A stretch of 64,000 nucleotides of DNA from CAVPNY01 sp963706905 (GCA_963706905.1 CAVPNY010000012.1:372001-436000); one strand, 5' to 3'; positions 30,180 through 39,266 are shown, numbered from the stretch's first letter. Notes: generated from the letters alone by a model not told the origin. Numbers and translations: made by a program.

Positions 30180-30661
30180 TGGACCTGACTAAAGAGTGGG
30201 CTTATCTGGAAGAGGTAGCCGCTGCTCGCCTGAGGCAGAACAAGACCCCGTTCCACATGGACCAGTTCGGCACGCATATTGAAATCCTGGGGGCAGCCGG
30301 TGAGCTGGCAGCCCGCAGATTCTACGGGTTAGACGAGCACCTGCACACCGGCTTCGACGACGGGTGCGACCTCGTCTACCGGGGCTACATCATCGATGTC
30401 AAGACCACCAGGCTGACCCGCCAGATCCAGCACCGCTACCTGCAGTGGTCTTACTTCAAGCCTATCGAAGCGGACATCGTCCTGATGGCGGCGGTTCAGC
30501 TGAAGAAAAAGAGAGCCACCATCCTCGGATACGCCACCCGGGAGGAGGTGGACACCGCTCCCATCAACTACAGCCGCGATGTCCCCTGCAGGGAAATCCC
30601 GGTTACCAGACTGCACCCAGCATGGCACCTTGAAAACCTTAAACCTGGACGACCTGCCTAG
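30179..30661 (+). CDS. Phage PD-(D/E)XK-type nuclease-like protein
   Basis: 160 residues. GAAGELAARRFYG (Glu), then GCDLVYRGYIIDVKTTR gives the D-x(n)-D-V-K arrangement of PD-(D/E)XK nucleases, with two strands and a helix in the expected order. Phage enzymes of this type act in DNA processing or recombination; the exact role is unknown. Its start codon overlaps the holin stop (TAATG), so the two are co-translated. Confidence 0.65.
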   Translation: MDLTKEWAYLEEVAAARLRQNKTPFHMDQFGTHIEILGAAGELAARRFYGLDEHLHTGFDDGCDLVYRGYIIDVKTTRLTRQIQHRYLQWSYFKPIEADIVLMAAVQLKKKRATILGYATREEVDTAPINYSRDVPCREIPVTRLHPAWHLENLKPGRPA

Positions 30662-30833
30662 CCCGAGCGACATACTGGCCATCGACAACCGCATCGTTAA
30701 ATCGAACGCCAACCTGTGGCTCAACGGCGTCCTGACCTGGGAGCAGGCGTTGATGGCCATGGTGTACGGCTTAGCCAAGTCGGAGGCGACTCTTGTACAG
30801 GCAAATCCCCAAAAAGCGAAGGATCTTCAATAG
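30579..30833 (+). CDS. Small phage protein of unknown function
   Basis: Up to 84 residues. The 5' part overlaps the nuclease gene by about 80 bases, and an internal start (for example a TTG near 30633) is possible. The sequence KTLNLDDLPSPSDILAIDNR and WEQALMAMVYGLAKSEATLV looks like a helical phage protein with no known motif. It overlaps the HNH gene start at 30793. Confidence 0.45.
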   Translation: MSPAGKSRLPDCTQHGTLKTLNLDDLPSPSDILAIDNRIVKSNANLWLNGVLTWEQALMAMVYGLAKSEATLVQANPQKAKDLQ

Positions 30834-30946
30834 GGACACTGTCGAGTACGTGCGCAACCTGAGGGACGGCTGCTGCATGATCGGCCTGGGCAGGCCGGGC
30901 AAATACGGCGCATGCCTGGGGATCCTCGACGTGCACCATATTACTA

Positions 30947-32469
30947 ACTCGACTGTTGTACTTTGACAATTTAGCTTGGTCATGATACGGTTAGCCCTCA
31001 CGGAACATCTTGTGGAGGGCGAAACCCATGCAACTTCCGATAGTCGCTCCTGCTCCCATAGTGGCTGCCCACGCTGGGGCATTCCAGGATCTATTTGAGA
31101 ACCGTCGGCAATTCCAGCATTTCCAGAATTACTTGACGGGACTGATGGTTCTGCCCAACAAGAGCCTGGCCAACATTGCTCGCTGTGTTGTGGAGAGCGC
31201 CGACAAAACCAATCTCTCCCGCTATTTTTCGGAAGCGCCGTGGTTTGAAGAGCAGGTCAACCAACGCCGCATTCACTATCTGCTTGAACAGACGAAAGCG
31301 GTTCGCAAGGGCAAGGAGGCTTCTGCCTTGATCCTGGATGACACCTTGTGCAAACACGTTGGCAGTCTGTTTGAATATGTGGCCCGTCACTACGATCATA
31401 GCGATAACAGCTATCCTCTAGCCCACAATCCAGTCACCAGCCACTATGTGAGCGGCCCGGTGCGTTTTCCGGTCGACCTGCGGATTTATCGTCGGTATGA
31501 AGAACTGACCCGCTGGGAAGAATTTGTCCACAAGCATTTCCCCGAGCGGGAAATCCCGGCGAAAAAGAAGGAACGCAACCACCTGCATCGGGAAGTCGAT
31601 CCGGTTTTGCTGAAAGACCCAGAGTTTGCCGGGTTGCACGAGCAATTTCGCACCAAAATTGAGCTGGGCATCGAGCTGATCGAAGTGGCGATTGCTCATA
31701 AGCTGCGTTTCGGCTTGCTACTGTTCGATGGCTGGTACCTGGCCGAAGAGTTGATCCAGGTGGCTAAACGCCGCAAAAAGGACTGGATCAGCATCTTGAA
31801 GAAGAACCGCAACTTGGAAACCAACAGCTTTGCCTTGAAAGATGCGACCGGGCACGCGATCCAGATGGAAGGGCCGCATATCGCAGTGCAAGACCTGGTG
31901 ACACTCATCCCCGCCAACGCTTTCCGAGAAGTCAAAGTGGGAGCGAAGAGCTACTGGACCTTCACAATCAGCGTGCGCATACCGACGTTAGGGAAAATCC
32001 GCATTGTCATCAGCTACGAAAATGCAGAGCTGAGCGGGAGCTACGTTACTTTGGTCACCAATCGAGTGGACTGGAACGCCCAAAAGATCATTGCCACGTA
32101 TTTGCTGCGCTGGCCGATTGAGACCTTTTATCAGGATGGGAAAGAACATCTAGGGTTAGATGAGTATCGCATGCGAGATGCTAAAGCCATTGGAAAACAT
32201 TGGTGTCTGGTGTTCACAGCTTACTCCCTTCTGCACCTGGATTGTTTGCCGCCATCACTGGATAAAGGTCAGCGCCCGATCAAAACCATCGGAGAAGCAT
32301 GCCGCCAGCAAGGCCAAGCCCTTATTCAGAAGTTGATTGGGTATGTTAATGTGCAGTTACAGCAAGGTCAATCAATGGAGGATATCTTCGTGTATCTATT
32401 TGCCAAACAGCAGGCGGTCCTACCATCATGATGTTCGGCCAGCCGGATGCTAAATCACAACACTCGAGT
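30947..32469 (+). mobile_element. IS701-like element inserted in the HNH gene
   Basis: Ends: ACTCGACTGTTGTA on the left and, inverted, ACTCGAGTGTTGTG on the right. TACTA flanks both sides (30942-30946 and 32470-32474). Length is 1523 bp with one transposase gene. Deleting element plus one repeat restores the HNH reading frame exactly, which confirms the boundaries. Confidence 0.88.
31028..32431 (+). CDS. IS701-type DDE transposase
   Basis: 467 residues from the ATG at 31028 (TGGAGGG upstream). The DDE superfamily endonuclease core shows Asp in ALILDDTLCKHVG, Asp in LLFDGWYLAEEL and Glu in RWPIETFYQDGKEHLGLDEY, a pattern typical of IS701/DDE_5 enzymes. A C-terminal helical tail follows. The frame is complete and the element's ends are intact, so it may still be active. 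Confidence 0.88.
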   Translation: MQLPIVAPAPIVAAHAGAFQDLFENRRQFQHFQNYLTGLMVLPNKSLANIARCVVESADKTNLSRYFSEAPWFEEQVNQRRIHYLLEQTKAVRKGKEASALILDDTLCKHVGSLFEYVARHYDHSDNSYPLAHNPVTSHYVSGPVRFPVDLRIYRRYEELTRWEEFVHKHFPEREIPAKKKERNHLHREVDPVLLKDPEFAGLHEQFRTKIELGIELIEVAIAHKLRFGLLLFDGWYLAEELIQVAKRRKKDWISILKKNRNLETNSFALKDATGHAIQMEGPHIAVQDLVTLIPANAFREVKVGAKSYWTFTISVRIPTLGKIRIVISYENAELSGSYVTLVTNRVDWNAQKIIATYLLRWPIETFYQDGKEHLGLDEYRMRDAKAIGKHWCLVFTAYSLLHLDCLPPSLDKGQRPIKTIGEACRQQGQALIQKLIGYVNVQLQQGQSMEDIFVYLFAKQQAVLPS

Positions 32470-32576
32470 TACTAATAAAGCGCAAGCCGGAGCCGGCGGG
32501 GATGATGTCAAGGAGAACATGATCACCCTGTGCCGCAAGCACCACGGGATGGCACAGGAACACAGGATAAAGAGAG

Positions 32577-32882
32577 ATGAGCTCAAATCCATCCTCACCC
32601 AGTATTTTGGCTATCAGTACGGAACAGCTGAAGGCGCTGATCGACCGCAGGACTAACGGGACGCCTCCAGGGGAGGGCTGGGGCGTCTACGAGATCGACT
32701 GCCCAGCCTGCGAGGCGCAGCTGACCGTCGTCGCCATGATCGGCACCAGAGGGCTGCACTGCCCAAAGTGCAACAGCCAGGACATGTCCTTTGCCTGGCT
32801 GTCCAATGCTCCCAACGGCGGGGACCTGAACTTCTTGAATCCGGTCGCCTTTAACAAAACGGATTTTCTCACGAGGAACTGA
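32577..32882 (+). CDS. Phage zinc-ribbon protein
   Basis: 101 residues, overlapping the HNH 3' end by 80 bases. CPACEAQLTVVAMIGTRGLHC followed by PKC forms a four-cysteine zinc ribbon at about 42-66. Such small proteins in phage late regions often bind DNA or a terminase partner, but the role is unknown. The last base of its stop overlaps the next start (TGATG), suggesting coupling. Confidence 0.6.
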   Translation: MSSNPSSPSILAISTEQLKALIDRRTNGTPPGEGWGVYEIDCPACEAQLTVVAMIGTRGLHCPKCNSQDMSFAWLSNAPNGGDLNFLNPVAFNKTDFLTRN

Positions 32883-33118
32883 TGCGAGCACTACTCGACA
32901 AGGTAACTGTCCGCTTGTTCCACCCATGCTACTACCGCATCTGCGGGAGCAGGCTGGCAGAAAGCATGCAGCCAATCCGTTTCGACCGGACTACGGGCGC
33001 CATCACAGGCTTCGCCGTGAGCCTGGCCTGCCCAGTGCACAAGCACGACCGCTACGGCTATATCGAAAAAGCCCCTCGAGGCTTCCAGATCACCAAAGCA
33101 GAGTGGGATGCTGACTGA
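32882..33118 (+). CDS. Small phage protein of unknown function
   Basis: 78 residues with scattered Cys and His (CYYRICGSR, ACPVHKHD) that could bind a metal. Start overlaps the stop of the zinc-ribbon gene, and its 3' end overlaps the terminase start by 11 bases, so it belongs to the same tightly packed phage transcript. No family recognised. Confidence 0.55.
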   Translation: MRALLDKVTVRLFHPCYYRICGSRLAESMQPIRFDRTTGAITGFAVSLACPVHKHDRYGYIEKAPRGFQITKAEWDAD

Positions 33119-34575
33119 GGCCGACAAGCGCTTTCTCCTCCTGGGAAAGCGCGACAAGGGCGGGTTCCACCTGGCCACCGAGTGGTACTTAAGGGGCTTC
33201 AAACCCCTGCCCTACCAGTGGGCCTGGCACCACTTCGACGTGCTGAACACATGCACCGTGGCTGGAATCGCGAGCGGCAAAACCACCATCGTGACCGCCT
33301 CGAACCTGATCGACTGCCTGACCACGCCCTACTTCCGGGCGCTGAACACCAGCGTCACCGCCAAGCAGGCCGAGCTGGCCTTCGACATGGCTATGTCGTG
33401 GATCGAGGGCAACGGCAGGATCGAGCACCTGATCCAGGGCGTCTCGCTGAGACCGTACCCGACGATCAGCTTTGCCAACTTCTCCGAGTACGAGTTCAGG
33501 ACGGCAGGCAGCAACGCCAAGTTCATCCGCGGCTCCGAGTACGACCGCATCAACTTCGACGAGGCGGGGCTGGACTTCAACGGCGAGATCATCAAGGTGC
33601 TGCGCGGCCGTCTGCGTGGTGTCAGGCCTGACGGGCACAACACACCCAGGATGGCGCGGCTGGACACCACCTCTTCGCCGACAGACGCCCCCTGGATGAT
33701 CGAGCGCTTCCAGAAAGGCGATCCCAAGAGCCCGGACTACGACAAGAAGCTGTACCGCTCATTGCGGGTGGCTACCTGGGACAACACCGCTTTAACCTAC
33801 GAGCAGGTGGAGGCCATGAAAGCCGAGTACCCGCCGGAGATGATCGACGTGGAGATGGGCGGCATGTTCCCCGACTACGGGTTCTCCATGTTCCCGGCCT
33901 CGCACGTCAACGCCTGCGTGGATGTCAGCCTGTACGACCTAGTCTACGCGGCCGCCAACCCGGAAGACGGCAAGCCCACCCAGGGCTACGTGCTCTCCGA
34001 AGACCCGCGGCACGGCATCATCCATTTCGAGATGCAGCGGCAGCCGGGGCGCATCTATATCGCCGGTGGCGACCCGGGCACGGACGTGTACCCCAAAAGG
34101 AACGCTGGCGTGGTGATGGCCGCCGACGTCACCGAGAAGCCCTACAAGCTGGTCTACCTGGACTGGGTCAGCGGCAAAGGGTCCTACAACCCATTCCTGA
34201 GATCCTACAAGCACGCCATCGACAAGTACGACCCCATCCTGAAGGGCATCGACGCCACCGGCACCCAGAAGGGCATCGATGAGCTGGCTTTCGAGAACGT
34301 GGGCATCAAGACCGACAAGATCAACTTCACCACCGACAAGTCAGCGGCGCTGAACAGCCTGATCGCCGATGTCACCAACCACAACTGGGCTTTCGCCCCA
34401 ATCAAGGGCTTGACCAGGCAGCTCTCATCCTACACCTATGATGCAGACAAGAAGGGCGAGCCGCAGGACTTGGTGATGACGATAGCGGAACTCTCTTTCT
34501 TGGTCAGGTTCCTGCCTGCCCAGTCGGACAAAGTGACCGCCACAACCAACAACTACTACGACCGCAGAGCGAGGA
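33108..34575 (+). pseudogene. terL: Phage terminase large subunit, C-terminus replaced by an IS3 fragment
   Basis: The N-terminal ATPase has a Walker A variant GIASGKTT (53-60) and Walker B INFDEAG with Asp151-Glu152. A C-terminal RNase H-like nuclease begins with AGGDPGTDV and includes a second acidic residue in KGIDATGTQKG. The phage frame is intact to about codon 489 (34575); an IS3-type sequence then supplies foreign codons. Terminase cuts concatemeric DNA and drives it into the capsid. Only the last residues are lost, but the downstream structural genes are gone, so packaging is impossible here. Confidence 0.85.
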
Positions 34576-35151
34576 TGACCTGCCCCCCGAAAACTGGTCC
34601 AAAAGCGATGATAGTATTGGACCGATTAGGAGGCAGGAACAATGGCAAAACGGAAGAACTATACAGCAGAACAGATTATCATCAAACTGCGCGAAGCAGA
34701 AGTGCTGCTTGGACAGGGCAAGAACGTCAAAGAAGCCTGTCGCGCACTTGAGATCAGTGAGCAGACTTACTATCGCTGGCGCAGAGAGTATGGGGGACTG
34801 AACACAACACAGGCAAAGAAACTGAAGGAGCTGGAGAAGGAGAACACCAGGCTGAAGCGGCTGGTGGCGGATCTGTCATTGGACAATGCGATCCTGAAGG
34901 AGGTGCTCTCAAAAAAGTAGTCAGCCCGGACAGGCGTCGCCAGGCAGTCGAGCAAGTGCAGGATGTGCTGGACGTGTCTGAGAGACGTGTGTGCCGGGTA
35001 TTGGGACAGCCTCGTTCGACCCAGAATTACAACAAGCGCATTGCAGACGATGAAGAGATCCTGTCTGCGCGTATTGTGGCATTAGCCAGTCAGCACGGTA
35101 GATATGGCTATCGGCGTGTCACTGCAATGCTGCGCCAAGAAGGCTGGCGGG
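34576..35151 (+). mobile_element. Truncated IS3-family element (5' part only)
   Basis: Bases 34576-35151 match 45950-46525 with one substitution noticed. The left inverted repeat TGACCTGCCCCC, a complete orfA (34642-34920) and the slippery run AAAAAAG (34911-34917) are present; orfB is cut after about 85 codons, and no right end follows. The break at 35151 joins the end of a phage gene. Confidence 0.9.
34642..34920 (+). CDS. IS3 OrfA (HTH) in the truncated element
   Basis: 92 residues, identical to the OrfA at 46016. A helix-turn-helix (about 8-50, KLREAEVLLGQGKNVKEACR) and a leucine-zipper-like tail LKELEKENTRLKRLV are seen. It binds the inverted repeats. With no complete OrfB in this copy it cannot move the element by itself, but could act as an inhibitor of the full copy. 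Confidence 0.85.
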   Translation: MAKRKNYTAEQIIIKLREAEVLLGQGKNVKEACRALEISEQTYYRWRREYGGLNTTQAKKLKELEKENTRLKRLVADLSLDNAILKEVLSKK

Positions 35152-35250
35152 GCAAGCACCGTTAACTGCTACGCCAACGCAGGAACAGGCGCCTGGACAG
35201 CCTCGGGCACTAAGCAGATCCAGGGGCAGCTCATCTACCAAATTGCATAA
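35152..35250 (+). pseudogene. C-terminal fragment of a phage structural gene
   Basis: Directly after the IS3 break the frame reads ASTVNCYANAGTGAWTASGT and QIQGQLIYQIA before a stop at 35250. The small polar residues and beta-like pattern suit a tail fibre or baseplate protein. The gene's start and all genes between it and terminase are missing. Family cannot be named. Confidence 0.55.
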
Positions 35251-35258
35251 GGAGCAGC

Positions 35259-35501
35259 ATGACATTCACCCAGCAACCCCCCAAGACGCCCACCTCGATC
35301 GGGCCGATCTTCATCAACCTGATCGACATGCCCGGAAATCAAAGCGCCCGCTATAAGGTCTATATCCTCGACCAGGTTCAGCAGGAGATGGACGTCATTG
35401 AAGGCGATCTGGTGCCGCACCTGATACCATCCGATGTCACCTGGCTTTTGGACTTTGTCGCCCGCATGCGCGCCAAGGCCGAGGCCGAACTACTACCCTA
35501 A
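35259..35501 (+). CDS. Small phage protein of unknown function
   Basis: 80 residues (MTFTQQPPKTPTSIGPIFIN start) with a GGAGCAGC ribosome site. It lies 8 bases after the tail fragment and 22 before the next gene, in the same direction. No known domain is seen. A tail-assembly or structural accessory role is possible from position. Confidence 0.5.
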   Translation: MTFTQQPPKTPTSIGPIFINLIDMPGNQSARYKVYILDQVQQEMDVIEGDLVPHLIPSDVTWLLDFVARMRAKAEAELLP

Positions 35502-35523
35502 CAAACCTCAGGAGGCTAAGAGA

Positions 35524-35820
35524 ATGAAGATCAAGCCCAATCCCCTCGCCGAGAAGCTCGGCACGTCCAACCTCAAGGAACAATTAGACATTATCCAGGG
35601 ACTACAGATGGCAGCGCAGGCTTCCGTCATCGACCTGGTGCTGCGCTACGACCCCCGCCTTGGACAGATCGGCTTCAGCGTTATCGGTGGCAGTATTCCC
35701 GCCGACATCGCCAGGAAGATCTTGCAGGCCGGCCTTGACCAGCTGCATGAGCAAGAACTGAAGGCAGCCCTTTCAGCCAATGGGCAAGAAGACCTTTCGG
35801 CATCTAAAACTCCCGAATAG
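35524..35820 (+). CDS. Small helical phage protein of unknown function
   Basis: 98 residues from ATG 35524, chosen over an upstream in-frame start because CAGGAGG lies just before it. Helical segments LGTSNLKEQLDIIQGLQMAA and IARKILQAGLDQLHEQELKA suggest an alpha-helical protein. It immediately precedes the endolysin gene. No family recognised. Confidence 0.5.
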   Translation: MKIKPNPLAEKLGTSNLKEQLDIIQGLQMAAQASVIDLVLRYDPRLGQIGFSVIGGSIPADIARKILQAGLDQLHEQELKAALSANGQEDLSASKTPE

Positions 35821-35829
35821 GAGCAATAT

Positions 35830-36801
35830 ATGTACAATCCCGAAGTACTGCAAGGTAAAGGTCTCTACTTATGGCATCCCGAGAAGGTTGCATCTCCGTC
35901 CGTAGTCGCATCGGAGATCTACAACTCCGGCGCTGCCCATGTCTGCCTCAAGATCGCCGATGGCAGTATCGTCAACACCTACAACCAGCCCTACGTGGAT
36001 GCCCTTAGAGCTCTGGGCATCCGCATCGGGGGATGGCAGTATGTCTACCATTTCTCCGCCGCCCACGCCGTCGCCGAGGCTAAGGCGGCCAAGACCGCCA
36101 TTGACCTGTTCAAGGCTGACTACTTCCTGATCGACGCCGAAGGGCACGCCAAGGCCAAGTACACAGAAGCCTCTATCTATGCGAAAACATTGAGAGGCCT
36201 GGTCGGCCATGACATGCCCATCGCATTGAACTCGTATTGGAAACCCAGCTATCACCCCAGCCTCCCCTGGAAGCAGTACCGGGCATACTGCGACTTTGAC
36301 GCGCCCCAGGTATATTGGCGCGGCGTCAGCCCGGTCGGTAAGTTGAACATGTCAGTCCAGGAGTATGCGAGCTTATCGCCGAAGCTCCCCTACGGCCTGG
36401 CCGGCGGTGATATGTACCTAGAGCACGACATCAAGCCCACCCCTGACCAGATCAACGTCTTTTTACTGGCGTGCGACATTCACGCAACCCTCCAGGGGAC
36501 CGTCATGTGGGTGTACGACTACAAGCATCGTGTTCCGGAATTGTGGAGTGCGTTTTGTGATTATAAGTGGGACGGCCCCGCCTCCCCGCTTCTACCGCCA
36601 GCCCCGGAACCGTTGTACGAGGCAACCGTAAATGTGATCGCCGGTCTCAATGTCAGGACCGGCCCCAGCACGTCCTACCCGAAAATCAGAGCATTGGCAT
36701 ACAAGGCTGTCGTCGAAGTGTGGGAGGAGCGCTATGGGTGGGCAAAGATATCCCAGGACAAGGAGGAGTGGGTGTGCGCCACCTACTTGACCAAGCTATG
36801 A
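35830..36801 (+). CDS. Phage endolysin: GH25-like muramidase with C-terminal SH3b
   Basis: 323 residues without signal peptide, as expected for a holin-dependent lysin. A TIM-barrel-like domain (about 5-225) has the GH25-like opening GKGLYLWHPEKV and the acidic segment DYFLIDAEGHA, where the catalytic Asp/Glu pair would lie. The linker SPLLPPAPEPLY leads to an SH3b domain (about 260-323) with LNVRTGPSTSYPKI for wall binding. The stop overlaps the next start (ATGA). Confidence 0.75.
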   Translation: MYNPEVLQGKGLYLWHPEKVASPSVVASEIYNSGAAHVCLKIADGSIVNTYNQPYVDALRALGIRIGGWQYVYHFSAAHAVAEAKAAKTAIDLFKADYFLIDAEGHAKAKYTEASIYAKTLRGLVGHDMPIALNSYWKPSYHPSLPWKQYRAYCDFDAPQVYWRGVSPVGKLNMSVQEYASLSPKLPYGLAGGDMYLEHDIKPTPDQINVFLLACDIHATLQGTVMWVYDYKHRVPELWSAFCDYKWDGPASPLLPPAPEPLYEATVNVIAGLNVRTGPSTSYPKIRALAYKAVVEVWEERYGWAKISQDKEEWVCATYLTKL

Positions 36802-37178
36802 CCACTGCAGAAGAAAGCCACATCCTGGCAGAGATCAGGGAGCTGAGGACGGAAGCCAGAGCTGTCGCTGAGAAGTCATCTGAGGATCGGGCTGAGATCC
36901 TGGAGCGGTTGGCCAAGAACGACGCCGATCATGAGCATATCGCCGAGGCGCTGCTACGGATTAACGATGCCATCTTTGGCAACGGCACGCCAGGGCTCAA
37001 GTCTCTAGAGCACGATCTGGACAAGCGCGTCAAAGACCTGGAAGACTGCCAGGAAGGACGTGAAGCTGACGCCAAGGAGCTGAAGAAACAGTGGCGACTG
37101 CTGCTGTTCGGTATCCTGTCAACAGTGGGCACCATTATTGTCACCTGGCTGTGGAACCTGATCATCCACGCCAACTAG
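36798..37178 (+). CDS. Membrane-anchored coiled-coil protein (XhlA-like)
   Basis: 126 residues. A long charged coiled coil (about 5-95; EIRELRTEARAVAEKSSEDR) is followed by a single C-terminal helix LLLFGILSTVGTIIVTWLW. This is the architecture of hemolysin XhlA/holin-associated proteins that sit beside endolysin genes. It starts by ATGA overlap with the endolysin and is the last recognisable gene of the phage lysis block. Confidence 0.65.
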   Translation: MTTAEESHILAEIRELRTEARAVAEKSSEDRAEILERLAKNDADHEHIAEALLRINDAIFGNGTPGLKSLEHDLDKRVKDLEDCQEGREADAKELKKQWRLLLFGILSTVGTIIVTWLWNLIIHAN

Positions 37179-37443
37179 ACCCTAAAAAGTGAGAGATCCC
37201 CGGTATAGGGCCCTTTGGTTTAAGCAGCAGACCTGTCTGGTTTTTTGGATTGAAGTCTTTGATTAATATGTTCTGCGGTTCATTTGGTTGTTAAGAATTC
37301 TATTCAGGGTAATATAATAGATCCTATCCAGGGACTGGAATTCCTCCATGCCTGGATGGTTACTACCCAGCAAACCCGACAATCGCTAGACCGATTTATG
37401 TCGGATTATTAGACCCTAGTCTCAAAGTTAAGGAGAAAAAGAT
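37179..37443. other. AT-rich leader between phage block and small Cys-rich gene
   Basis: No gene seen. The stretch contains weak hairpins, for example around 37345-37365 and 37378-37405. The ribosome site AAGGAG lies immediately before 37444. It probably serves as promoter and leader of the Cys-rich gene. Confidence 0.4.
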
Positions 37444-37623
37444 ATGTGTAAGGATTGTGGTTGTCAGTCAGATCACGAATGCGAATGCGGCTGCCATGCC
37501 GGAAACTTCGAACGCCGCTATCAGACCAAGGCCGAGCAGATCGCTGAACTGGAAGCCTATCTGACGGAGCTGAAATTAGAAGTACAGGCCGTGGAAGAAC
37601 ATCTGGCCGACTTGCGCAAATAG
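37444..37623 (+). CDS. 59-residue Cys-rich coiled-coil protein
   Basis: The sequence opens MCKDCGCQSDHECECGCHAG with seven cysteines and two histidines in 20 residues, then a coiled coil (AEQIAELEAYLTELKLEVQA). The N-terminus could hold zinc or an iron-sulfur cluster. A good AAGGAG box precedes the ATG and a strong terminator follows at 37640, so it is a separate transcription unit. Function unknown; possibly a regulator or metal chaperone. Confidence 0.7.
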   Translation: MCKDCGCQSDHECECGCHAGNFERRYQTKAEQIAELEAYLTELKLEVQAVEEHLADLRK

Positions 37624-37639
37624 TCGACATTGTTAAGAT

Positions 37640-37668
37640 GAGAGCCCTTAGCGGGGCTCTCTTGTTTT
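37640..37668 (+). terminator. Intrinsic terminator after the Cys-rich gene
   Basis: Stem GAGAGCCC / GGGCTCTC with a six-base loop, followed by TTGTTTT. Confidence 0.85.
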
Positions 37669-37740
37669 GGGTGAGTTATTTTCTTTTCTTGATAATCTGG
37701 ACAAACTTGTCGCAATTATGATAAGATAATTTCCGGTAAG

Positions 37741-37777
37741 CGTCTGGGTGTCCCCCTCACCCAGGCGTTTGCCTTTT
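37741..37777 (+). terminator. Second hairpin terminator
   Basis: CGTCTGGGTG pairs with CACCCAGGCG (one G-T), loop TCCCCCT, followed by TTTGCCTTTT. It lies about 80 bases after the first terminator. Confidence 0.75.
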
Positions 37778-37799
37778 AATTTCTATGAATTTAGGATAA

Positions 37800-38374
37800 A
37801 CCCGGATTCTACGTCGCCCATACAATGGAAGAAAGGTACTTTTAGAAAATAGCCGTATTTTGGGGCAAGCAGCAGGCCGGGAGACCACCGAGTTTGTCAC
37901 AAACTTGAATACATGGGAGAAGGATAGAAGATTTGTCGTCTCCCGGGTATTGAAAGAGGAAAAAGATAGAGCGCAAATCTCTTTCCTGGAAGGCGAAGAC
38001 TACGATTATTTCTTTTTTATCACCAACACGGAACAATCGTCAGAAGAAGTGGTTGAATTCTATGAAAAACGCGGGAACTGTGAGAATTACATCAAGGAAG
38101 CCAAGTATGACATGGCGGTTGGGCACCTGTTGCTCCAGTCATTTTAGGCCAATGAAGCGATCTTTCAGTTGATGATGCTGGCTTACAATCTGTTTTTGCT
38201 GTTCAAGATGGACTTCGTAGGAGAAACAGAGTACCGGCAGCAAATCAAGACGTTCCGATTGAAGTATATTTTCTGGCTGGGAAGATCATCAAAACGGCGA
38301 GATTTGTGGTGATGAAGCTTTCTGAGAAATATCCTTATCGAGAGATGTATGAAAAAAGCGTATCCTGAAAAACA
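37800..38374 (+). pseudogene. IS1380-like transposase remnant
   Basis: An open stretch reads DYDYFFFITNTEQSSEEVVE and FYEKRGNCENYIKEAKYDMA, the conserved C-terminal part of IS1380-type transposases (YREG-like region). A stop interrupts after LLLQSF (38145), and in-frame residues ANEAIFQLMMLAYNLFLLF follow. The N-terminal two thirds are absent. The IS21 element is inserted near its 3' end; its flank resumes after 40981. Confidence 0.75.
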
Positions 38375-38505
38375 TGCGTATTCCAGTGATGTCGATCAGT
38401 GATTCCGGGTGATGCCGATCACCCAGACCGGTCATGCCGATCAGCTGTTGCAGTGCATGGCGATCGCCGGTCAGAGGAGAGATGGCTGGATAAGCAATCA
38501 TATCG

Positions 38506-39261
38506 CTAGTTGTCGTTGTTGAGCAAGGGGGAATGAACTTTTCGCATAGAATCTCCTGATAGATTTAGCCGGTAGGCATTGTGGATGAGGCGGTCGAGGA
38601 CCGAATCGGCGAGGGTGGGGTCGGGGATGCGAGCGTGCCTTTCACTCACCGGGACCTGGGTTGCGACCAGGGTGGCAGTGCGGCCATAACGGTCGTCGAG
38701 GATTTCGAGCAGGTCTTTGGCCTGGGAGCGAGAGAGCGGGTCACGCAGCCAGTCGTCGAAGATGAGCAAATTAGAGCGAGCCAGGGAACGCAGCAGTTGG
38801 GGATAGGAGCCATCAGCCTGAGCGAGCTCGAGGGATTGCAGCAGGCGGGAAGTGCGTAGGTAGCGCACATTGAATTCGGCCTCACAGGCAGCCCGGCCAA
38901 GTGCGCAAGATAAGTAAGTCTTGCCTGTACCTGTGGCACCCAGAACCAACACATTAAGATGGCGGCGGACCCAATCTCCCTGGGCGAGTTCGAGAACCTG
39001 GGCTCGTTTGAGGCCGCGCCCCGCAGACAGGTCGAGGTCTTCGATGGTGGCCTGGAGAGGGAAATGGGCGGAGTGGATGCGGCGGTGCAAGCGGTGGTTG
39101 GTTCTGCGGGTGATCTCGATATCGACCAGTAAGCCGAGCCGCTCTTCAAACGACAGCTCCGCGTACTGGGGATTTTGGAGCTGGTCTTCGAAGGCGGTGC
39201 GGAAAGCGGGAAGCTTGAGTTGGGATAGTTTTTCCAGTAAGGGCTGGGTCAACATAAGCAT
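38506..39261 (-). CDS. istB: IS21 ATP-binding helper IstB
   Basis: 251 residues. AAA+ ATPase with Walker A GATGTGKT (about 108-115) and Walker B LLIFDDW, preceded by the IstB N-terminal helical region. IstB assembles on DNA and activates the IstA transposase and target choice. It follows istA with a 5-base gap on the same strand. Confidence 0.93.
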   Translation of the reverse strand: MLMLTQPLLEKLSQLKLPAFRTAFEDQLQNPQYAELSFEERLGLLVDIEITRRTNHRLHRRIHSAHFPLQATIEDLDLSAGRGLKRAQVLELAQGDWVRRHLNVLVLGATGTGKTYLSCALGRAACEAEFNVRYLRTSRLLQSLELAQADGSYPQLLRSLARSNLLIFDDWLRDPLSRSQAKDLLEILDDRYGRTATLVATQVPVSERHARIPDPTLADSVLDRLIHNAYRLNLSGDSMRKVHSPLLNNDN

Positions 39262-39266
39262 GCTCC

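Larger units (their letters stand above)
30793..32656 (+). pseudogene. Phage HNH endonuclease gene split by an IS701-type element
   Basis: From a TTG start at 30793 (GGAGG seven bases before) the first part reads YRQIPKKRRIFNRDTVEYVR and continues to LDVHH. After the element the second part reads KAQAGAGGDDVKENMITLCR, then KHHGMAQEH, and ends at 32656. Removing 30947-32469 and one TACTA copy gives VHHITNKAQAGAGGDDVKEN in one frame, an uninterrupted HNH (His-Asn-His) nuclease of about 112 residues. HNH proteins next to terminase genes usually assist DNA packaging cleavage. Confidence 0.85.
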
